Origin: Synergistaceae bacterium
GTDB taxonomy: Bacteria; Synergistota; Synergistia; Synergistales; Aminobacteriaceae
Assembly: GCA_018436725.1 (NCBI GenBank)
Contig: JAHDKT010000013.1
Coordinates: 62,001 to 126,000 of the forward strand
DNA: 64,000 bases
Direction: 5' to 3'
A model generated the notes under the pieces. That model was given only the letters and a program-made list of their open reading frames with translations. It had not been told where the DNA came from and ran no database searches. A program made the position numbers and the translations under genes. Positions 34,262 through 42,765 of the stretch are shown here, in pieces. Numbering within the stretch: the first letter of the stretch is position 1; the number at the start of each line of letters is the position of its first letter.

Positions 34262-36997
34262 TTACTTTTTTCCCGCGCTCTTCGGCGCCTCCAAAGAACG
34301 GACGAGTCTCAATACTTCTCCGGACGCCCTGGCCTCGGCGGCATCGAAATAGTGTGCCGAAAGCCCGTTTTCATTCCGAACGCGCAAGGCATGGCCAAGC
34401 AACGCGAGGTACAGCGCATTTTCGTTATCGTTTTCCTTCGGAGAAGGCGGCTGTTGATCCTGCATCAGAATATAACTCAATACGAGATTCAGATAGACGT
34501 CACGATCAACAGGATTGATGCGCAAAGCCTCGAATAAGTATTCCTTCCCCGCTACGACTCGTGAAGGAACTCCGCTGTGAACTCCAGGGAGAAGGATGAT
34601 CGCTTCAGCGCGCGGCGAAAGCGGCACATCGCGGGGATCAGGAGAAGGGATTTCCTTCCAGCGCGCGCTTTCGAACGGCATAGAGAGAAACGCCGGAGGT
34701 TCCAAAGTTGTCTTTTGCACTTTCCGAGAAAGAAGCAGCCGCCTCCAATACGCTGTAAAAGCCGCCGGATAGTTTCCCAACCCGATATTGGCGAATCCGA
34801 GATTGGAAAGCGCTTCGGGAGACTGCTGAATCCGCAGGGCCTCCGAGGCTTTTTCCGCTGCCTTGGAATACTCTCTGGAGAGGTTCATCGAGCGGCTGGC
34901 CGCAAGCGCCTTCTCCTCGTTTCGCCTCAGAGCGGCCGGTACGGCCCCCCGAAGTTCAGGCGTCTTGGGGCTTTTCTGCCGCGGAGACGTCTTCGGAGCG
35001 GGAGGCGTAGCTCTGACGATACGCCCGTTCCGAGGTTCGTGCATTGGCTCCGATTTTTGCACCAACGATTCCCTCTTTGCAATCGCCGGCGTTTTTTGTA
35101 CGAGGAGCGCGGCTTCTTTCCCTATCTTTGTTGAAGGAGTTGGCGTTAGGGATGCCGTCGGCGTGGGCTCCGAAGAAACAGGAGGCATTTCCGCTGAAGG
35201 CGGAGTTTCCTTGAGCGGCGCAGGATACTCTTCGCTCTCGGAAGGCGTCGGAGATGGCGCGAATGCCGCTTCGGGCAGCAGCGGGCCGCTCCCCGCAGAC
35301 CCTGCCGTAGTTTTTTCCGCGGGGGTGGGCTCTCCGTGTTCTGGATCTTTAGGCAGGGAAGCAAGCCTCTTCCCGGCGGCGTCTTCGGAAGCAACGCTAA
35401 TTTCCGTGTGTACAGGGACGCTATCCGGCGTGCCTGCCGTTTCGACATCCCCCGATTCGCTCCGCTCTGCGGAGAGTTCCTCACCGGCCCGAGCTTCTGC
35501 GTGAGACGGCGTCGTTTGCGGTATGGCAAGGATGGTTTCAAGGGCGGACAGAGCGGCGACTGTTTTCTCGGAGGTACGCTCAAAAGCACGAAGTTTCGCA
35601 TACGCGCTTCGCGCTCCGTCGATATCTCCCTTTCCTACCCTCGATTCAAGAAGCCCCAGCAGAGCATTCTCTTCGTTCGGAGTAAGATCAAGGGCTCGAA
35701 GGAAATGCGCCTCGGCGTCCTCGTATTCCCCGGCAACCAAGGAAGCAGCTCCAAGAAGCACTTGCTCCCCGGCCAACTCGGCTCGCCGGCTTCTTTCTTC
35801 TTCCCTGACGATCATCTCTTCTCCTGCTCGTTTTACAGCAGATTCGAACTCAGCCCTGGACGGCTCGATCTCCATTGCTTTGCGATAGGCGTCGACAGCC
35901 TCTGCAAAGTCCTCCCTTGCTTCGTAAACCTCTCCGAGGTGGAAGTATACTTCTGCATTGTCAGGGTTGAACCGTATGCTCTCCTGGTAGTTCCGGAGCG
36001 CATTGTCAAGAGAGCCCATTCTGAAAAAAAGAGTCCCTAAACGGTCGAATACATCGGCTTTCTCCTGGTCGGCGGCAGCAACCTGGAGGCAGCTGATCCA
36101 TGCATCGACAGCCTCCCCTTTTCTGTCCATCGCTTCAAGCGCGAGCGCTTTCCCTCTGAAAGGCTCTATGCGGAGAGGCTCTTTTTCAGACGCTTTGTCG
36201 TAATAGGTCACCGCCTTGTCGTATTCTTTCAACTCGTACGCTTGTTCCGCTTTCTTCAGTACCGCATCGAAAGGTTCGGCAGCGTAGTAAAGAAGGCCTC
36301 CCAGCATCAAAAACGCGGTCAAAAAAAGAACGGGCGCCGCCTTGCTCTTTTTCACGCTCCCCTCCTCGTCCGCAACACGCGCCTTTTCGGGAACGGAAGA
36401 CGACACGGGGATCGGGTAAAGGGGTTCCGAAGGGATTGTGAAAGTGGAAACGCGCAGTACGTGCTCGCCGTTCTCCTCTAAGTCGTTCAGCTCGTCAAGT
36501 GGAGATTTTTCCGAGACGAAGCCCGGGTCGGGCTCCTCCCGAAAAAGCCGAGGGGAAGTCCCATTTTTAGGGAATGCATCCTGATCGGCGGTAGACGCGC
36601 GGACGTCTCCCGACGCAAACAACGTATCGAAGTCGTTGAACACAGGCTCTCCGGATTCCGGCATTCTCTGCTTCGCGCGTTCTCCTTGAGATACCGGTGC
36701 TTGATCATGATGCAAAGGAGTCTCCGGTGTGACAGGAAGAGAACGCGGTTCGTTCCGTACAACAGGCAAATCCATTTCCGGAGAAAATCTTTCGAGCGGT
36801 TCAAGCGATTGCGGCGCAGAAAACAGCGGCTCATTCGCTGTGGAAGCAACGCTGCCCGCTCCTGTTTTCTCCGGCAGGACAACAGGAAGACCGAGAAGCT
36901 CCGCCTGAGACGCGCCGATCTGTATATCGTGAGGATCATCCTGTTTCGAAGGAGGATTGCTCTCCTCCCTCAACCAGCTCTCCCAATCCATGGTCAT
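34262..36997 (-). CDS. Large membrane-anchored TPR protein
   Basis: A 911-residue protein of unknown function. Residues 1-215 are low-complexity and acidic, one transmembrane helix follows (about 218-240, AAPVLFLTAFLMLGGLLYY), then TPR repeats (about 245-400: AYELKEYDKAVTYYDKASEKEP, ALRNYQESIRFNPDNAEVYFHLGEVYE, AVDAYRKAMEIEPSR; more at 420-500). A Pro/Ser/Thr/Glu-rich linker of some 160 residues precedes a final TPR-like block (about 700-880). The N-terminal stretch would be cytoplasmic, and the repeats periplasmic, if the helix runs in-out. It heads the operon with the RelA-like, acyl-CoA-synthetase-like and plsY genes. TPRs suggest a scaffold. ATG at 36997 behind AAGGGGTGAG. Confidence 0.8.
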   Translation of the reverse strand: MTMDWESWLREESNPPSKQDDPHDIQIGASQAELLGLPVVLPEKTGAGSVASTANEPLFSAPQSLEPLERFSPEMDLPVVRNEPRSLPVTPETPLHHDQAPVSQGERAKQRMPESGEPVFNDFDTLFASGDVRASTADQDAFPKNGTSPRLFREEPDPGFVSEKSPLDELNDLEENGEHVLRVSTFTIPSEPLYPIPVSSSVPEKARVADEEGSVKKSKAAPVLFLTAFLMLGGLLYYAAEPFDAVLKKAEQAYELKEYDKAVTYYDKASEKEPLRIEPFRGKALALEAMDRKGEAVDAWISCLQVAAADQEKADVFDRLGTLFFRMGSLDNALRNYQESIRFNPDNAEVYFHLGEVYEAREDFAEAVDAYRKAMEIEPSRAEFESAVKRAGEEMIVREEERSRRAELAGEQVLLGAASLVAGEYEDAEAHFLRALDLTPNEENALLGLLESRVGKGDIDGARSAYAKLRAFERTSEKTVAALSALETILAIPQTTPSHAEARAGEELSAERSESGDVETAGTPDSVPVHTEISVASEDAAGKRLASLPKDPEHGEPTPAEKTTAGSAGSGPLLPEAAFAPSPTPSESEEYPAPLKETPPSAEMPPVSSEPTPTASLTPTPSTKIGKEAALLVQKTPAIAKRESLVQKSEPMHEPRNGRIVRATPPAPKTSPRQKSPKTPELRGAVPAALRRNEEKALAASRSMNLSREYSKAAEKASEALRIQQSPEALSNLGFANIGLGNYPAAFTAYWRRLLLSRKVQKTTLEPPAFLSMPFESARWKEIPSPDPRDVPLSPRAEAIILLPGVHSGVPSRVVAGKEYLFEALRINPVDRDVYLNLVLSYILMQDQQPPSPKENDNENALYLALLGHALRVRNENGLSAHYFDAAEARASGEVLRLVRSLEAPKSAGKK

Positions 36998-37032
36998 AAC
37001 TACTCACCCCTTGACGTACTGCCATCTAAAGA

Positions 37033-37062
37033 AGTGTACCAAAAGAAAAGCACTTGAAGCAA
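37033..37062 (-). promoter_or_regulatory. Candidate promoter of the TPR operon
   Basis: Minus strand TTGCTT (37057-37062), 18 bases, TACACT (37033-37038), about 36 bases before the ATG. Confidence 0.4.
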
Positions 37063-37118
37063 TGGAGAAGGCAAAACTTTTCTTCTCTCTTCGCGAATGC
37101 GCTGGATGAAACGCACAC

Positions 37119-37154
37119 GAAAAAGCCCTCTTCCCGTTCAGGAAGAGGGCTTTA
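37119..37154 (-). terminator. Terminator after tRNA-Leu
   Basis: Minus-strand stem AAAGCCCTCTTCC / GGAAGAGGGCTTT with T run. It also ends read-through from the rplS operon. Confidence 0.9.
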
Positions 37155-37161
37155 TATTTCA

Positions 37162-37248
37162 TGGTGCGGAGGGGGAGACTCGAACTCCCACAGCCTTGCA
37201 GCCACAAGGTCCTTAGCCTTGCGCGTCTACCTGTTCCGCCACCCCCGC
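37162..37248 (-). tRNA. tRNA-Leu, anticodon AAG
   Basis: An 87-base class II tRNA with encoded CCA. Acceptor GCGGGGG / CCTCCGC, leucine-type D arm GGCGGAACAGGTAGACGC, anticodon stem CAAGG / CCTTG with loop CTAAGGA, long variable arm with GCAA loop, and T arm GGGAG TTCGAGT CTCCC. The loop reads A34-A35-G36, i.e. AAG, where bacteria normally have GAG. If A34 is deaminated to inosine it would read CUU, CUC and CUA, and CTT and CTC are common codons in this window. Confidence 0.93.
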
Positions 37249-37260
37249 GCAACGTCGGAT

Positions 37261-37289
37261 ATTATAAGCGGGCTCTTTTGCAATGTCAA
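37261..37289 (-). promoter_or_regulatory. Consensus promoter of tRNA-Leu
   Basis: Minus strand TTGACA (37284-37289), 17 bases, TATAAT (37261-37266), starting 11 bases after the rplS stop. Confidence 0.85.
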
Positions 37290-37299
37290 GAGAGGAAAA

Positions 37300-37647
37300 C
37301 TAAAATTCTCTTCTCTCTTTGATGCGCGCAGATTTGCCGCTTCTGTCGCGCAGATAGTACAGTTTCGCGCGGCGAACCTTTCCGAGGCGTTTGACTTCGA
37401 TCTGGCTTATCGAAGGACAATGCAGCGGGAAGATTCTCTCCACCCCCACGCCGCTCGAAATTTTGCGTACAGTGAACGTCTCGCTCAAACCGCCGTGTTT
37501 TCTTGCGATGACAACGCCTTCGAACACCTGAATACGCTCTCTTGACCCTTCCTTGACCTTCACATGCACCCGGACGGTGTCTCCCGAGCGAAAATCCGGC
37601 ACATCGTTATTCAAAAACTTCTTCTCAATAAGATTTAAAACGTTCAT
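37300..37647 (-). CDS. rplS: Ribosomal protein L19
   Basis: A 115-residue protein of the large ribosomal subunit at the 30S-50S interface. The whole length fits: [51 protein letters not shown], and [18 protein letters not shown]. The ATG at 37647 is behind AAGGAGGG; a longer in-frame reading is untenable as it leaves the family. Last gene of the ylxM-ffh-rpsP operon. The 152 bases between trmD and rplS are long for this operon and might hold a leader structure. Confidence 0.97.
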   Translation of the reverse strand: MNVLNLIEKKFLNNDVPDFRSGDTVRVHVKVKEGSRERIQVFEGVVIARKHGGLSETFTVRKISSGVGVERIFPLHCPSISQIEVKRLGKVRRAKLYYLRDRSGKSARIKERREF

Positions 37648-37799
37648 TTCAATGAACCCTCCTTGAGCTTTCAAAAAACTCGTTATTCTTTTCAACCTCT
37701 CAAGCAGCCATCCGGCGATCAGGCGATAATCCGGAATCCGTTCAGGATCATCCCTGCGCATGGAAGCGTTCTTTCCGACGCAGCAGTTAGCCGGACACG

Positions 37800-39062
37800 T
37801 TATCGCCAGCCGAAAAAACGATCCAGAACCGCCCCCGCAGCCGTCCTTACGGAAAGATGGTTGTACTCTCCGTCCCCCCCGGAGAGAGGCTCCAGTACCA
37901 TTGAGCACTCGGCCAGTAATTCTTCATGAAGCCCGGATCCCGTTCCAAAAATCAGAAGGAGCGGCTTCTTCTCACGGAGCATTCGTCTTTTCGCCTCGAT
38001 CCAGTGGAACGCTCCCGAGCGTTTTCTGGCGGTAGTCCCGACTAAGAGAGGAGGTTCTTTCTCCCTCTTCTCGATCCACTCCACACAGCGTGCAATGGAA
38101 GCAAAGAGCTTCAGAAGACGGAACGCATCCGCTCGTTCGGGATTAACTTTCGCCCCGCCCCCCTCCGTCCAGTGCCGAACCATGGTCTTTACCAGTTCGC
38201 GCTGGCTCGCCAGCGGCGTCGTCACCAGAAAGCGATCAACGCCATAGGTTTTGCAGGAGCGGGAGATATCCGATAGATCAAGACCGGTCACCGCCGCAGT
38301 ACTCTTCTCCCCTCTTCTGTCGAGAACAGGGAAGTGGACAAGCGCGACGTAGACTCCCTTGAGAAGATAGGGACGGATATTCGCTCTGGCGATAAGATCG
38401 GGGCGCCGCGAAAGCGTACGTTCGACCGCCGCGTTCCTTCGCCAGCTCTCTATGGCTGCGGCGTCGCCGGAGAGGAGTTCTTCCGGGGCCTTCACATCAG
38501 CCCACTCCGCCGGACGAGTATAATGGGGGTGATCCAGCATCCCTCTGAAGAACGAGTCCTCTACGACCGCCGTCTCCTTCCCCACAACACCGGGAACGAG
38601 ACGGGCCATTGCATCGATGATCGCCATGGCGGGGATTTCCCCTCCGGTAAGGACAAAATCCCCCATCGAGATTTCCCTGTCGACGAACCGCGAGACGAAT
38701 CGCTCATCCAGTCCTTCGTAGTGACCGCAGAAAAGGATCACATGCTCCTGCGCCGCAAGCGTCTCGACAATCTCCTGAGAAAAGAGGTCCCCCTGCGGCG
38801 ATGGGTAGACTACGTACCCCTGCTTTCCGGAGGATTCTCGTAGCGTGTAAAGAGCTTTTTCCAAAACCTCCGGGAGGAGCACCATACCGCCGCCCCCGCC
38901 GAATGCGTAATCGTCGATCTGACGATAGTTTCCCAAGCCGAAGCTTCTGAGATCCAGCACATCCACACGGAGCAAGCCGTTTTTTACGCCTCTGCCGATC
39001 ATACTGGTCGACAGAAAGTTCTCGAAGAACTCCGGGAAAGCTGTAACAATCGTTACATGCAC
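37800..39062 (-). CDS. trmD: TrmD tRNA (guanine-37-N1)-methyltransferase fused to a second SPOUT methyltransferase domain
   Basis: A 420-residue protein. Residues 1 to about 225 are TrmD, which methylates G37 of tRNAs to prevent frameshifting: [36 protein letters not shown], and [11 protein letters not shown] with the trefoil knot, ending at HPHYTRP. Standard TrmD has some 240 residues. The remaining 190 match the family of SAM-dependent RNA methyltransferases PF09936: [36 protein letters not shown] and a second knot ([12 protein letters not shown], then [19 protein letters not shown]). Start is taken as GTG at 39062, which overlaps the rimM TAG by one base and gives the usual N-terminus; GTG at 39071 is an alternative. 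Confidence 0.9.
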   Translation of the reverse strand: MHVTIVTAFPEFFENFLSTSMIGRGVKNGLLRVDVLDLRSFGLGNYRQIDDYAFGGGGGMVLLPEVLEKALYTLRESSGKQGYVVYPSPQGDLFSQEIVETLAAQEHVILFCGHYEGLDERFVSRFVDREISMGDFVLTGGEIPAMAIIDAMARLVPGVVGKETAVVEDSFFRGMLDHPHYTRPAEWADVKAPEELLSGDAAAIESWRRNAAVERTLSRRPDLIARANIRPYLLKGVYVALVHFPVLDRRGEKSTAAVTGLDLSDISRSCKTYGVDRFLVTTPLASQRELVKTMVRHWTEGGGAKVNPERADAFRLLKLFASIARCVEWIEKREKEPPLLVGTTARKRSGAFHWIEAKRRMLREKKPLLLIFGTGSGLHEELLAECSMVLEPLSGGDGEYNHLSVRTAAGAVLDRFFGWR

Positions 39063-39583
39063 TACTCCCACAGCCCCTCGATAAGGAGTATCCGTATCTC
39101 TCGTTTTTCAAGGTTCACTTCGCCGATAAACTGCTTTACGGCCGGAATAAAATGATCTTTGCCATTTTCGTCGCGAATGACGTACAGGTCGTTCTCACCG
39201 CCGGGCGCCACATCCGTCAAAGTCCCCAGGAAGGCGCCGTCTTCGTGCCGAACAGCCGTAAGCCCCTTCAGATCATCTATCCAGAATTCCCCCTCCCCGA
39301 GCGCATACCTCTCTTCGGGAAGGATCTCGATGAATGTTCCGATAAACGGCTCCGTCTCCTCGATACGACGAATCTCCTCCGTCTGAATCACAAGAATTCC
39401 TTTGTGTTCGGTGTATCGGGCAGAAAGAATCGAAAGTTCACGAAGGAGCTGTCCATCGGCGTTGTACAGCGACATCTTTTCCATAGAAAGGAATCTCTCC
39501 GGAAAATCGGTCAGAGGGACTACTTTCAACGATCCTCGCAGCCCGTGCGTACCTATGACTCGTCCTACGCGAACCCTATTCAT
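39062..39583 (-). CDS. rimM: Ribosome maturation factor RimM
   Basis: A 173-residue 16S rRNA processing protein that assists assembly of the 30S head with S19. N-terminal RVGRVIGTHGLRGSLKVVPLTDFPERF and the C-terminal PRC-barrel (GEFWIDDLKGLTAV, ending FIPAVKQFIGEVNLEKREIRI) are typical. The ATG at 39583 overlaps the khpA stop by 8 bases; upstream in-frame codons belong to that gene. Its stop overlaps the trmD start. Confidence 0.96.
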   Translation of the reverse strand: MNRVRVGRVIGTHGLRGSLKVVPLTDFPERFLSMEKMSLYNADGQLLRELSILSARYTEHKGILVIQTEEIRRIEETEPFIGTFIEILPEERYALGEGEFWIDDLKGLTAVRHEDGAFLGTLTDVAPGGENDLYVIRDENGKDHFIPAVKQFIGEVNLEKREIRILLIEGLWE

Positions 39584-39824
39584 CCTCGACGATATCCACG
39601 TCAACCCTGTCGTTGACCTTGACGGCGGCGGCTTTGGCAACCAGGCGAATCGCGTTGATCGTCGCGCCGCGTTTCCCGATGACCCTTCCGACATCCTCCG
39701 GAGCGACGCGAATGGTGATCGCGGATACGCCCCTTTCATCCGTCCGCTCGGTAACATGCACCTCGTCAGGTTGTGTCACGAGCCGCCGGACAACGAAATC
39801 GACAAGCTCCCGATAGTCGGGCAT
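39576..39824 (-). CDS. khpA: KH-domain RNA-binding protein KhpA
   Basis: An 82-residue single type II KH-domain protein (YlqC/KhpA). The GxxG loop is in VIGKRGATINAIR, with VHVTERTDERGVSAITIRV before it. In Gram-positives KhpA pairs with KhpB to bind RNA and affect cell division. It follows rpsP by 2 bases and overlaps rimM, the standard place for this gene. Confidence 0.95.
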   Translation of the reverse strand: MPDYRELVDFVVRRLVTQPDEVHVTERTDERGVSAITIRVAPEDVGRVIGKRGATINAIRLVAKAAAVKVNDRVDVDIVEDE

Positions 39825-39826
39825 GA

Positions 39827-40102
39827 CTACTCGGCCTGCTTCTTACCTGCTTCGAACTTCTCCCAGACCCCGGACTTTCTCAAAATACTTCTGGCAGTGT
39901 CGGAAGCCGTCGCTCCAACCTTAAGCCAGTGCATCGCCCGCTCTTCATCGACCTTGATCGAAGAGGGATCCGTCATTGGGTCATATGTCCCCAGAAGCTC
40001 GATGAAACGACCGTCTCTGGGCGAACGGGAGTCCGCCACCACCAACCGATAAAAGGGAGCCTTTTTCCGTCCATGACGGGCAAGGCGAATACGTACCGCC
40101 AT
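39827..40102 (-). CDS. rpsP: Ribosomal protein S16
   Basis: A 91-residue 30S protein. The N-terminal [20 protein letters not shown] and [13 protein letters not shown] segments are diagnostic. ATG with AGGAGG upstream. Between ffh and khpA in the conserved operon. Confidence 0.97.
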   Translation of the reverse strand: MAVRIRLARHGRKKAPFYRLVVADSRSPRDGRFIELLGTYDPMTDPSSIKVDEERAMHWLKVGATASDTARSILRKSGVWEKFEAGKKQAE

Positions 40103-40184
40103 TTACCATACACCTCCTGAAATTGTTCCGGAACACATCGTTTTCTTCCGCGCTTCATCCGGGGTGTCCCGTGACCCGATCGCT

Positions 40185-41537
40185 CTATTTGAAACGAAAA
40201 CCGCCGCCGCCTCCGAGGAGGCCTTTGGGTAGTTTGAAGCCCTTTCCTTGTTTTCCAAACTGCTTCCATAACTTTCGCATCTGCTCGTACTGGGCCAGAA
40301 GCTGATTGACCATCTGAACGGACGTCCCGGATCCAACGGCGATCCGCCGCCTGCGGCTCCCCTTGATTATGGAAGGGTCCCTGCGCTCCGCCGGAGTCAT
40401 CGACTGAATGATCGCCTTGGAGCGCTTCAACCTCCCGGAATCGACTTCGTCCTGGGAAACGCCTTTCAGCTTGCTGAATCCGGGGATCATCTCCAGTACC
40501 TTGTTCAACGGGCCCATCTTCTCAAGCTGTTCAAACTGAACGAGCAGCTCTTCGAGCGTAAATTTCTTTTTCAGCGTCTCGGCCATCCGCTCCGCGCCCC
40601 CGGAGTCGGCCATTTCCTGAATCTTTTCGGCCAGGCCGATTACGTCGCCCATACCCAGGATTCTCTGAGCCATCCGCTTCGCATCGAAAACTTCAAGCGC
40701 ATCCGTTGCTTCGCCCACGCCCGCCAGTTTCACCGGAACGCCGGTTACCTTGCGTATTGCCAGCGCCGCGCCTCCTCTGGCGTCTCCGTCGAGTTTTGAC
40801 AGAATAACGCCCGTCAGCTCCAGTTTCTCATGGAAGGAGGAAGCAACTTTGACCGCCTCCTGGCCGGTCATGGCGTCCACGACGAGCAGTATCTCCGTAG
40901 GGGGAGCGACCTTCTTCATGGCCACAAGCTCCTCCATCAACTCCTCGTCGGCGTGAAGACGTCCTGCGGTATCGAGAAGCACTACGTCGTTCAGGTGATC
41001 CCCGGCGTAGGCAAGCGCGCCCTTGACCACTTTGAGCACATTCGTTTCTCCGTGTTCAGGCCCGAAGAAGGCTATCTTCGACTGCGAGGCCAGAACTCTG
41101 AGCTGCTCCACCGCCGCCGGGCGTCGAAGGTCGCAGGCGACGACAAGCGGTTTATGCGATCCTGAGAGCTTCCGTGCAATCTTCACCGTGCTGGTTGTTT
41201 TTCCACCGCCTTGCAGACCGACCATCAGGTAGATCGAAGGGGGCTTCGGCGATATGACGAGCGGAACCGGCTCTTTCCCCATCAGTTCCGCAAGCTCTTC
41301 ATAGACGATGGCCGCTACATGCTGCCCTGGAGTTATTGACTCCAGCACGTCTCTTCCGACGGCCCGCGTCTTGATGGCATCGAGAAGAGATTTTACGACC
41401 TTGTAATCGACGTCCGCCTCCAGGAGCCCGCGGCGCACATCCCTCAGCGCGGTCTCAACGTCGGCCTCGGTTAGTTTTCCGCGCCCCTTGAGTTTGTCAA
41501 AAACGGCCTCAAAGCGTTCACGAAGAGCATCGAACAT
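40185..41537 (-). CDS. ffh: Signal recognition particle protein Ffh
   Basis: A 450-residue SRP54 GTPase that targets nascent inner-membrane proteins with 4.5S RNA and FtsY. N domain (1-90), G domain with P-loop GLQGGGKTT (about 107), DTAGRLHADEELMEEL, and TKLDGDARGGAAL-type guanine site (here SKLDGDARGG), then the Met-rich M domain with GMGDVIGLAEK and the RNA-binding SGRLKRSKAIIQSMTPAER and GSGTSVQMVNQLLAQY. The P-loop reads GGGKTT where most have GSGKTT. ATG two bases after the ylxM stop. Confidence 0.97.
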   Translation of the reverse strand: MFDALRERFEAVFDKLKGRGKLTEADVETALRDVRRGLLEADVDYKVVKSLLDAIKTRAVGRDVLESITPGQHVAAIVYEELAELMGKEPVPLVISPKPPSIYLMVGLQGGGKTTSTVKIARKLSGSHKPLVVACDLRRPAAVEQLRVLASQSKIAFFGPEHGETNVLKVVKGALAYAGDHLNDVVLLDTAGRLHADEELMEELVAMKKVAPPTEILLVVDAMTGQEAVKVASSFHEKLELTGVILSKLDGDARGGAALAIRKVTGVPVKLAGVGEATDALEVFDAKRMAQRILGMGDVIGLAEKIQEMADSGGAERMAETLKKKFTLEELLVQFEQLEKMGPLNKVLEMIPGFSKLKGVSQDEVDSGRLKRSKAIIQSMTPAERRDPSIIKGSRRRRIAVGSGTSVQMVNQLLAQYEQMRKLWKQFGKQGKGFKLPKGLLGGGGGFRFK

Positions 41538-41539
41538 GT

Positions 41540-41884
41540 TCAGTTTTCCTCCGCTTTCTGCACCGACTTGCTCCGGCTCGGGGATACGGCGTCAACCTGT
41601 CGCCGGAGTTCGCGGATTTCTTCTTCCAGCGCTTCTTCTCTGCGATGAAAACCAAGAAGGGTTTCCAGTTCATCAAGGCGTTCCCGACTGCGGCCGATAA
41701 GGTCGGATACGGCTTGACGACTGGTTCCAAGTTTTTCGGCAGCCTCGGCAAGCGAAAAATCCTCGAATTCGTGAAGCTCCCACGCCTCTCGCTGCTTCTC
41801 TGTCAGCAACGGAGCATACAGATCGTACAAGTCGTGTATATAAACTCTTTTGGCGAGAATCTCTTCCTCTTTTGTCGTACGCAT
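41540..41884 (-). CDS. ylxM: YlxM/p13-like DNA-binding protein, SRP-associated
   Basis: A 114-residue UPF0122 protein with a sigma-70 region 4-like helix-turn-helix (LTEKQREAWELHEFEDFSLAEAAEKLG / SRQAVSDLIGRSRERL). It nearly always precedes ffh and in streptococci YlxM binds SRP and SRP RNA. It starts the operon at a consensus promoter; ATG is behind GGGAGG. Confidence 0.93.
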   Translation of the reverse strand: MRTTKEEEILAKRVYIHDLYDLYAPLLTEKQREAWELHEFEDFSLAEAAEKLGTSRQAVSDLIGRSRERLDELETLLGFHRREEALEEEIRELRRQVDAVSPSRSKSVQKAEEN

Positions 41885-41910
41885 CCCGCAGCCTCCCTTG
41901 GAACTGTGGA

Positions 41911-41939
41911 ATTATAGCCTGCCGAGAAAGACCTGTCAA
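41911..41939 (-). promoter_or_regulatory. Consensus promoter of the ylxM-ffh-rpsP-trmD-rplS operon
   Basis: Minus strand TTGACA (41934-41939), 17 bases, TATAAT (41911-41916), about 27 bases before the ylxM ATG. Confidence 0.88.
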
Positions 41940-41944
41940 GCGTT

Positions 41945-41972
41945 TTTACTTTACATCAAAAAATGGTATTAT
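41945..41972 (+). promoter_or_regulatory. Promoter of the LUD-domain gene
   Basis: TTTACT (41945-41950), 16 bases, TATTAT (41967-41972), divergent from the ylxM promoter. Confidence 0.45.
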
Positions 41973-42021
41973 GAATCAAAATGAACCCGCGGGGATACCC
42001 GCTTTTCAGGAGGAGAGAATA

Positions 42022-42675
42022 ATGACGAGTCCATTCGACAAAGCAAGGCAGGAACACCGCGACCATCTTGGGGGTACCTTGGTCAAAAAACTGGAGGAGA
42101 AAGGTTTTCATGCGGTGTACGTGCCGACAAAAGAGGAGGCTCTTCAAGAGGTCTTGAAGATCATTCCTGAGGGAGCATCGGTCGGAGTACCCGGGAGCGT
42201 CACCATCCGGGAGATCGGCGCTATGGAAAAACTCGCGGATAGAGGGTGCGAGGTCGTTCACCACTGGAATCCCTCACTCTCCTCCGAAGAACGATTGTTC
42301 ACGCTTCAAAAGGAGCTGCTGGCCGACTTTTTCCTTACCAGCTCCAATGCGATCACTCTCGACGGGACGCTGGTGAACATCGACGGCAACGGGAACAGGG
42401 TAAGCGGCATGGCCTGGGGCAAGAACGTTCTTGTTTTCGTCATCGGCCTGAATAAAGTAACGAACACGCTGGACGATGCGATTGCACGGACTCGAAACCA
42501 GGCGACCCCGCCGAACGTTCTCAGGCTCAATCTTCAGACCCCCTGTGCCAAAACCGGCGTCTGCAGCGATTGCAACTCACCCGACCGGGCGTGCAAGGCG
42601 CTCCTCGTGCTGGAACGTGCAACGGGAGGGAGAACATCGCATGTCATCCTTGTAGGAGAAGACCTGGGCTTTTAA
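42022..42675 (+). CDS. LUD-domain protein (LutC/YkgG-like)
   Basis: A 217-residue protein of the LUD (DUF162) family, related to LutC of lactate utilisation. Features: KKLEEKGFHAVYVPTKEEAL, VGVPGSVTIREIG, FFLTSSNAITLDGTLVNIDGNGNRVSGM, and a Cys-rich segment CAKTGVCSDCNSPDRAC near the C-terminus that could bind metal or a cluster. It lacks LutA/LutB partners here, and stand-alone versions of this kind are common in anaerobes with unknown role. ATG at 42022 with CAGGAGGAG upstream. An asparaginase-like gene follows after 90 bases. Confidence 0.85.
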   Translation: MTSPFDKARQEHRDHLGGTLVKKLEEKGFHAVYVPTKEEALQEVLKIIPEGASVGVPGSVTIREIGAMEKLADRGCEVVHHWNPSLSSEERLFTLQKELLADFFLTSSNAITLDGTLVNIDGNGNRVSGMAWGKNVLVFVIGLNKVTNTLDDAIARTRNQATPPNVLRLNLQTPCAKTGVCSDCNSPDRACKALLVLERATGGRTSHVILVGEDLGF

Positions 42676-42729
42676 GAAAAAGCCTCTTCCTGCGGGATGT
42701 GCATTTTTTCGTCTTTTAGTGTACACTTG

Positions 42730-42750
42730 CCCCGTCACGTTCAGACGGGG
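42730..42750 (+). promoter_or_regulatory. Hairpin abutting a ribosome binding site
   Basis: CCCCGTC / GACGGGG, 7-bp stem with 7-base loop, ending directly at the AAGGAGG of the next gene. It could mask or space the ribosome site; no T run follows. Confidence 0.45.
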
Positions 42751-42765
42751 AAGGAGGACCTTTTT

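Noticed and set aside
37648-37908. In-frame N-terminal extension of L19
   Set aside because: L19 has about 115 residues, and the ATG at 37647 is behind AAGGAGGG; the extension has no resemblance to any ribosomal protein.
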